Shown here: positions 6,838 to 9,825 of the stretch, one piece after another
Position numbering within the stretch: the first letter of the stretch is position 1
How the letters are laid out: each line of letters begins with the position of its first letter
From: Kiloniellales bacterium
GTDB taxonomy: Bacteria; Pseudomonadota; Alphaproteobacteria; Kiloniellales; JAKSBE01
Assembly (NCBI GenBank): GCA_030067055.1
Contig: JASJAL010000143.1
Span: 1-9,825 of the forward strand
DNA: 9,825 nt
Reading direction: 5' to 3'
Made by a program: the position numbers and the translations under genes
The notes under the pieces: model-generated
The model's database searches: none
The model's input: only the letters and a program-made list of their open reading frames with translations
Told to the model about the DNA's origin: nothing

Positions 6838-7578
6838 GTGACGACCGAATCAGAAACCGGGCAGCGGCCTTCGATGCTGGATCAAACCGACGCGGACAAC
6901 AGCGGCAGAGACACGATCGACGAGCAGGCGATCGTCGATCGTATCGTCGCCGCCGTCATGGAACAGCGCTTGCCGCCGGGCACGAAGCTCAGCGAGGCGG
7001 CTCTTTGCGACACCTTCGGCGTCAGCCGCATGCGGGTCAGGCGCGCGCTGCTCCTGCTGGCCAACCAGGACATCGTCGAATTGCTGTCGAACCGGGGTGC
7101 CTTCATTGCCAGTCCGACCCGACAGGAAGCCCGCGATGTCTTCGAAGCGCGCAAGGCGATTGAGCCGGATGTCGTTCGCCTCGCGGTCGAGCGCACCGAC
7201 GCAGCCGACATAGCCGGCCTCGAGGGGCACTTGCGTCTCGAAGCCGAGGCCCACGCGGAGCGAAACCGCCGAAACGCCATCCGCCTGTCCGGCGAGTTCC
7301 ACGTTCTCTTGGCCTCGACCACGGGCAACGCCGTCTTGGCGCGCATGACCAGAGCGCTCGTGACCCGCACGTCCTTGATCATCGGGCTCTTCGGGGCCTC
7401 CGGGGTTTCCGATTGCCCCGAAGCGGAACATGCCGAGATCCTCGACGCCATCAAGCGCAAGGATGCCGAGACGGCGATCGCCCTCGCCCGCGACCACCTG
7501 AGTCATATCGAAGCGAGCCTCGACTTGAACACCGGCGAAAGCGGTCAAATCAACATCCGGTCGATTCTGCGGAGCTGA
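6838..7578 (+). CDS. GntR family transcriptional regulator with FCD domain
   Basis: DNA-binding regulator, 246 aa from a GTG at 6838. The winged helix-turn-helix spans about 28-94: LPPGTKLSEAALCDTFGVSRMRVRRAL with the wing at SNRGAFIASPT. The C-terminal FCD domain (about 98-225) has EARKAIEPDVVRLA, GEFHVLLASTTGN, EHAEILDAIKRKD and RDHLSHIE; H155, H198 and H220 are the expected metal-ligand histidines, while the usual Asp four residues before the first is Ser. The GTG has no strong ribosome-binding site; ATG at 6874 is a shorter alternative that keeps the whole HTH. FCD regulators respond to small carboxylates and related metabolites and are usually repressors. It is divergent from the transporter operon and probably controls it through the two palindromes between them, and perhaps the carbamate kinase block. 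Confidence 0.92.
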   Translation: MTTESETGQRPSMLDQTDADNSGRDTIDEQAIVDRIVAAVMEQRLPPGTKLSEAALCDTFGVSRMRVRRALLLLANQDIVELLSNRGAFIASPTRQEARDVFEARKAIEPDVVRLAVERTDAADIAGLEGHLRLEAEAHAERNRRNAIRLSGEFHVLLASTTGNAVLARMTRALVTRTSLIIGLFGASGVSDCPEAEHAEILDAIKRKDAETAIALARDHLSHIEASLDLNTGESGQINIRSILRS

Positions 7579-7597
7579 TTGCGGTCGATCTCGGGTG

Positions 7598-8533
7598 TCA
7601 GGTGTGGGCCGCCAGCGGCACGGGCGCCGACCGCTCGACAGCCGCACGCAGCGCGACGACGCTTCCGGCCAGGCAGTCCCAACCGGAGGTGTGGCCGATG
7701 CCGTCTACCTCCGCCAGGGCCGCCTCCAGGGCTTCCCGCCGTCCGAGCGTCAGGGCCGCCAGGGCGTCGTGCAAGATTGCGCTCGCGGCACCCTCCGCGG
7801 CGGCTCGAAAATGCGCCGTGCTGATCGGGTTCCGGTTCGACCGGAACTGTGGAAGCGCCGCGTCGTAGAGGCGCATCGCCTCGTTCTCTAGGCCGAGGAG
7901 ATGCAAGGCGATCAGGACTCCGCCCAGGAAATCGTCGCCCGAGGGAGTCAGTCCGGGCCCCAGCCCGATCAGATCCGAGAGCGGCGGCAGGTCCCGACGG
8001 CGGCTCCCGCCTTGCGCCGCCGCCGACAACCAGCGCGTCATTTCGGTGATTGCCTCCTTTGCCCGTGCCGCCACCCGGGTGCCGTCGTGCCTGCCATCGG
8101 CGATCAGGAAGCACGCCAAACCCTCTTCGGGCAGGCGGCGCGCCGCCAGGTCCTCCAAGTGTTCCAGGCCCCGGACCAAAGTTCCGAAGGACCAGGGCGG
8201 CGCCGGCGGCGGTGACCAGACTTCGGCGTCGCCCAGTGCGAGCCGGTAAAGCTGGCCGATACGGAGTGCCGAGGGCCCTGCATGGCAGTCCAGTCCCTCG
8301 CGGAGGCCGCTGGCGTGCCAGTCCACGCTCCCGGGCAGGGCGCAGCCGAGGTTCAATGGTCCGCGGCCCAGGGTATCGGGCCCGACGCAGATCCAAACCT
8401 CGCCCAGATCGAGGTAGAAGGTCCGCTCGAAAAGCGCCCCGATGCGGCAGGCCCCGCCGCGATCCAGGGCCCTGGCAGCGAGGCAGCCGAGGTGCCGCAC
8501 CTCCAGCCGCAAGCCGCCGTCCCTATCGGGCAT
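7598..8533 (-). CDS. allH: DUF2877 protein (oxamate carbamoyltransferase subunit AllH/YlbF-like)
   Basis: 311 aa. It shows the three blocks I associate with DUF2877: IGLGPGLTPSGDDFLGG (189-205), STAHFRAAAEG (238-248) and IGHTSGWDCLAG (279-290). In E. coli the family member YlbF is a subunit (AllH) of the oxamate carbamoyltransferase with FdrA and YlbE, releasing oxamate and carbamoyl phosphate from oxalurate in allantoin breakdown. The N-terminal third is weakly conserved, and the ATG at 8533 is chosen because it gives an 11-nt overlap with the carbamate kinase gene, implying coupled translation; no good ribosome-binding site is seen. Its 3' end faces the regulator gene with only 19 nt between stops. 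The exact substrate here could be oxamate or another carbamoyl acceptor, since the family also occurs outside allantoin loci. Confidence 0.85.
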   Translation of the reverse strand: MPDRDGGLRLEVRHLGCLAARALDRGGACRIGALFERTFYLDLGEVWICVGPDTLGRGPLNLGCALPGSVDWHASGLREGLDCHAGPSALRIGQLYRLALGDAEVWSPPPAPPWSFGTLVRGLEHLEDLAARRLPEEGLACFLIADGRHDGTRVAARAKEAITEMTRWLSAAAQGGSRRRDLPPLSDLIGLGPGLTPSGDDFLGGVLIALHLLGLENEAMRLYDAALPQFRSNRNPISTAHFRAAAEGAASAILHDALAALTLGRREALEAALAEVDGIGHTSGWDCLAGSVVALRAAVERSAPVPLAAHT

Positions 8534-9494
8534 CGTCCGGAAAGACGTGGGTCCCGGTCTCGCCCCGCAGGGCGGCCACGGCCTCCTCCAGCTGCGCGAT
8601 GATCACGCGCTCGCCGCCACCCTCGAGAAAGCGGATCGCGGCTTCGACTTTCGGCCCCATGCTGCCGGCGGGGAAATGGTTCTCGGCGTGGTAGGCGCGC
8701 AGTTCGCGCAGGCTCACGCGGTCCAGTTCCTTCGCCTGTGGCGTGCCGAAGTTCACGGCGACCTTGGGCACGGCGGTCAAGATCATCATCGTATCGATCC
8801 CGAGCACGTTGCCCATGTGGGCCGAGGTCAGATCCTTGTCGATCACCGCGGCGACGCCGTGGCGCACGCCCTTCGGGCCGCGGATCACCGGAATGCCGCC
8901 GCCGCCGCCGGCGATGACCACAGCGCCGCGCCGCGCCAGGACCTGAACCAAGGAGATGTCGCAAACGTGCTTGGGCTTGGGCGAGGGCACCACGTGCCGC
9001 CAGCCTCGGCCAGAGTCCTCTTTCATGAGCCAGCCCAGCTCGGCGGAAACGCGCTTCGCTTCCGCCTCGTCGAAGAAGGGCCCGACCGGCTTGCTGGGAT
9101 TTTCGAAGGCCGGATCTTCCGGGTCGACCTCGACCAGGGTCAGGAGGCAGGCGACGTGGCGCTGGCTGTCGGCCTCCCTGAGCGCATTCTCCATGGCCTG
9201 CACTAGGAGGTAGGCGATGCCGCCCTGGCTATGCGCAACGCAGATGTCCAGCGACATCGGCGCGATCCGCTCGCGTGTCAAAGCCTGGCGCATCAGGATC
9301 TTGCCGACCACCGGTCCGTTGCCATGGGTGATGATCAGCTCGTTGTCGAGCAAGGCCAGGGGGAGCAGGGCCTCGGCGGTCTTGACGGCGATGGCCTTCT
9401 GCTCCGCCGAGGTGCCCTCGATGTCCTCCGGATGAGTGGCGTTGCCGCCGATGGCAACGATGATTCGTCGGGGAAGCTCGCTATCGGGGGACAT
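8523..9494 (-). CDS. arcC: Carbamate kinase
   Basis: Amino acid kinase family enzyme, 323 aa, near the family's usual 310. It interconverts carbamoyl phosphate + ADP with carbamate + ATP, in catabolism making ATP and leaving CO2 and ammonia. Motifs in order: AIGGNA (14-19), THGNGPVVG (56-64), SQGGIAYLL (89-97), VVPSPKP (168-174), AGGGGGIPV (195-203), AVIDKDLTSA (216-225) and FPAGSMGPKVEA (274-285). The third block differs from the ArcC form TQGMIGY. The start at 9494 has AGGAG (9502-9506) 7 nt upstream. No ornithine carbamoyltransferase or arginine deiminase is adjacent; instead it sits between fdrA and DUF2877, as for the E. coli catabolic kinase of the allantoin cluster (YbcF/AllK). That role is inferred from context. 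Confidence 0.95.
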   Translation of the reverse strand: MSPDSELPRRIIVAIGGNATHPEDIEGTSAEQKAIAVKTAEALLPLALLDNELIITHGNGPVVGKILMRQALTRERIAPMSLDICVAHSQGGIAYLLVQAMENALREADSQRHVACLLTLVEVDPEDPAFENPSKPVGPFFDEAEAKRVSAELGWLMKEDSGRGWRHVVPSPKPKHVCDISLVQVLARRGAVVIAGGGGGIPVIRGPKGVRHGVAAVIDKDLTSAHMGNVLGIDTMMILTAVPKVAVNFGTPQAKELDRVSLRELRAYHAENHFPAGSMGPKVEAAIRFLEGGGERVIIAQLEEAVAALRGETGTHVFPDDAR

Positions 9495-9501
9495 GATCCG
9501 G

Positions 9502-9506
9502 CTCCT
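9502..9506 (-). promoter_or_regulatory. Ribosome-binding site of the carbamate kinase gene
   Basis: AGGAG on the minus strand lies 7 nt before the ATG at 9494 and shares its first two bases with the TAG stop of the fdrA-like gene, so termination of the upstream gene places ribosomes directly at this site. Confidence 0.75.
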
Positions 9507-9825
9507 ACCCAGCCCGCTTCAGGCAGGCCAGGGCCAGCGCGGCCGCATCGGCGTTGGAGGGCGCGACCAGCACCCCCGCCGCCTCCAGCTTTGCGACCTG
9601 ACCTTGGCGCCCCTGGGGATCCGCGTCCGTACCGGTGACCGAAGCGACGATGGCCGGGCCGGCGTCGGGTCGATCTTTCAGGCTGGCGATGAGATGCCCC
9701 GCGGGATCGTCGTGAGCGCCGTAGCCGATGACCAGGTCGAGCAGGATCACGCCGATCCTTGGATCGAGGAGAGCCTCGCTCAGGGCCTCGTCGCGGACCG
9801 AGGGAGCGATCATCGGATGCGGCCG
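9505..9825 (-). CDS. fdrA: FdrA-like protein (oxamate carbamoyltransferase subunit AllF), C-terminal part only
   Basis: The last about 106 residues of an FdrA-like protein; the rest lies beyond the right edge. The frame is open to base 9825 and the residues before the first visible Met read RPHP, giving RPHPMIAP, the stretch found before the final segment of FdrA, so that Met is internal. The segment VILLDLVIGYGAHDDPAGHL, then ASVTGTDADPQ and the ending AGVLVAPSNADAAALAL match the second succinyl-CoA-ligase-like lobe of FdrA. FdrA with YlbE and YlbF forms the E. coli oxamate carbamoyltransferase. It ends 10 nt before the carbamate kinase start, so the two are surely co-transcribed. Whether the N-terminal lobes are normal cannot be seen. 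Confidence 0.85.
   Translation of the reverse strand, partial: RPHPMIAPSVRDEALSEALLDPRIGVILLDLVIGYGAHDDPAGHLIASLKDRPDAGPAIVASVTGTDADPQGRQGQVAKLEAAGVLVAPSNADAAALALACLKRAG

Overview
The window comes from a high-GC Gram-negative bacterium, most likely an alphaproteobacterium. This is inferred from GC-rich third positions, the style of the HAAT transporter and FCD regulator proteins, and a short TTCCCTGTT repeat tract of a kind I associate from memory with alphaproteobacterial genomes. No ribosomal or other phylogenetic marker is present, so the assignment is tentative.

Layout, left to right. (a) Bases 1-948 (+): the 3' part of a zinc-independent quinone oxidoreductase, cut by the window edge. 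(b) Bases 949-1276: a gene-free spacer between convergent genes, holding several direct and inverted copies of TTCCCTGTT and one 19-bp inverted repeat. (c) Bases 6666 down to 1277 (-): a six-gene operon, read right to left, encoding a periplasmic substrate-binding protein, LivH, LivM, LivG, LivF and an Asp/Glu/hydantoin racemase-family enzyme. The last three junctions each have exactly 3 nt between stop and start. (d) Bases 6667-6837: a divergent control region with two near-identical 12-bp palindromes, ATTGTCAACAAT and ATTGTCGACAAT. (e) Bases 6838-7578 (+): a GntR/FCD regulator, the obvious candidate to bind those palindromes. (f) Bases 9825 down to 7598 (-): the 3' end of an fdrA-like gene, a carbamate kinase and a DUF2877 protein, tightly packed and convergent with the regulator.

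How the genes may work together. FdrA, DUF2877 and a carbamate kinase are parts of the E. coli allantoin/oxamate branch: FdrA, YlbE and YlbF form the oxamate carbamoyltransferase, and the kinase turns carbamoyl phosphate into ATP, CO2 and ammonia. A hydantoin/allantoin-racemase-like protein at the end of an ABC importer operon fits uptake and racemisation of a chiral cyclic ureide such as a hydantoin or allantoin. The window therefore looks like part of a ureide/hydantoin nitrogen-scavenging locus under one GntR regulator. The protein families are clear; the shared substrate and the linkage of the two gene blocks are inference. The ring-opening hydrolase and the DUF1116 (AllG/YlbE) subunit are not in the window. 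I found no phage genes, complete insertion sequence, CRISPR array or RNA gene.
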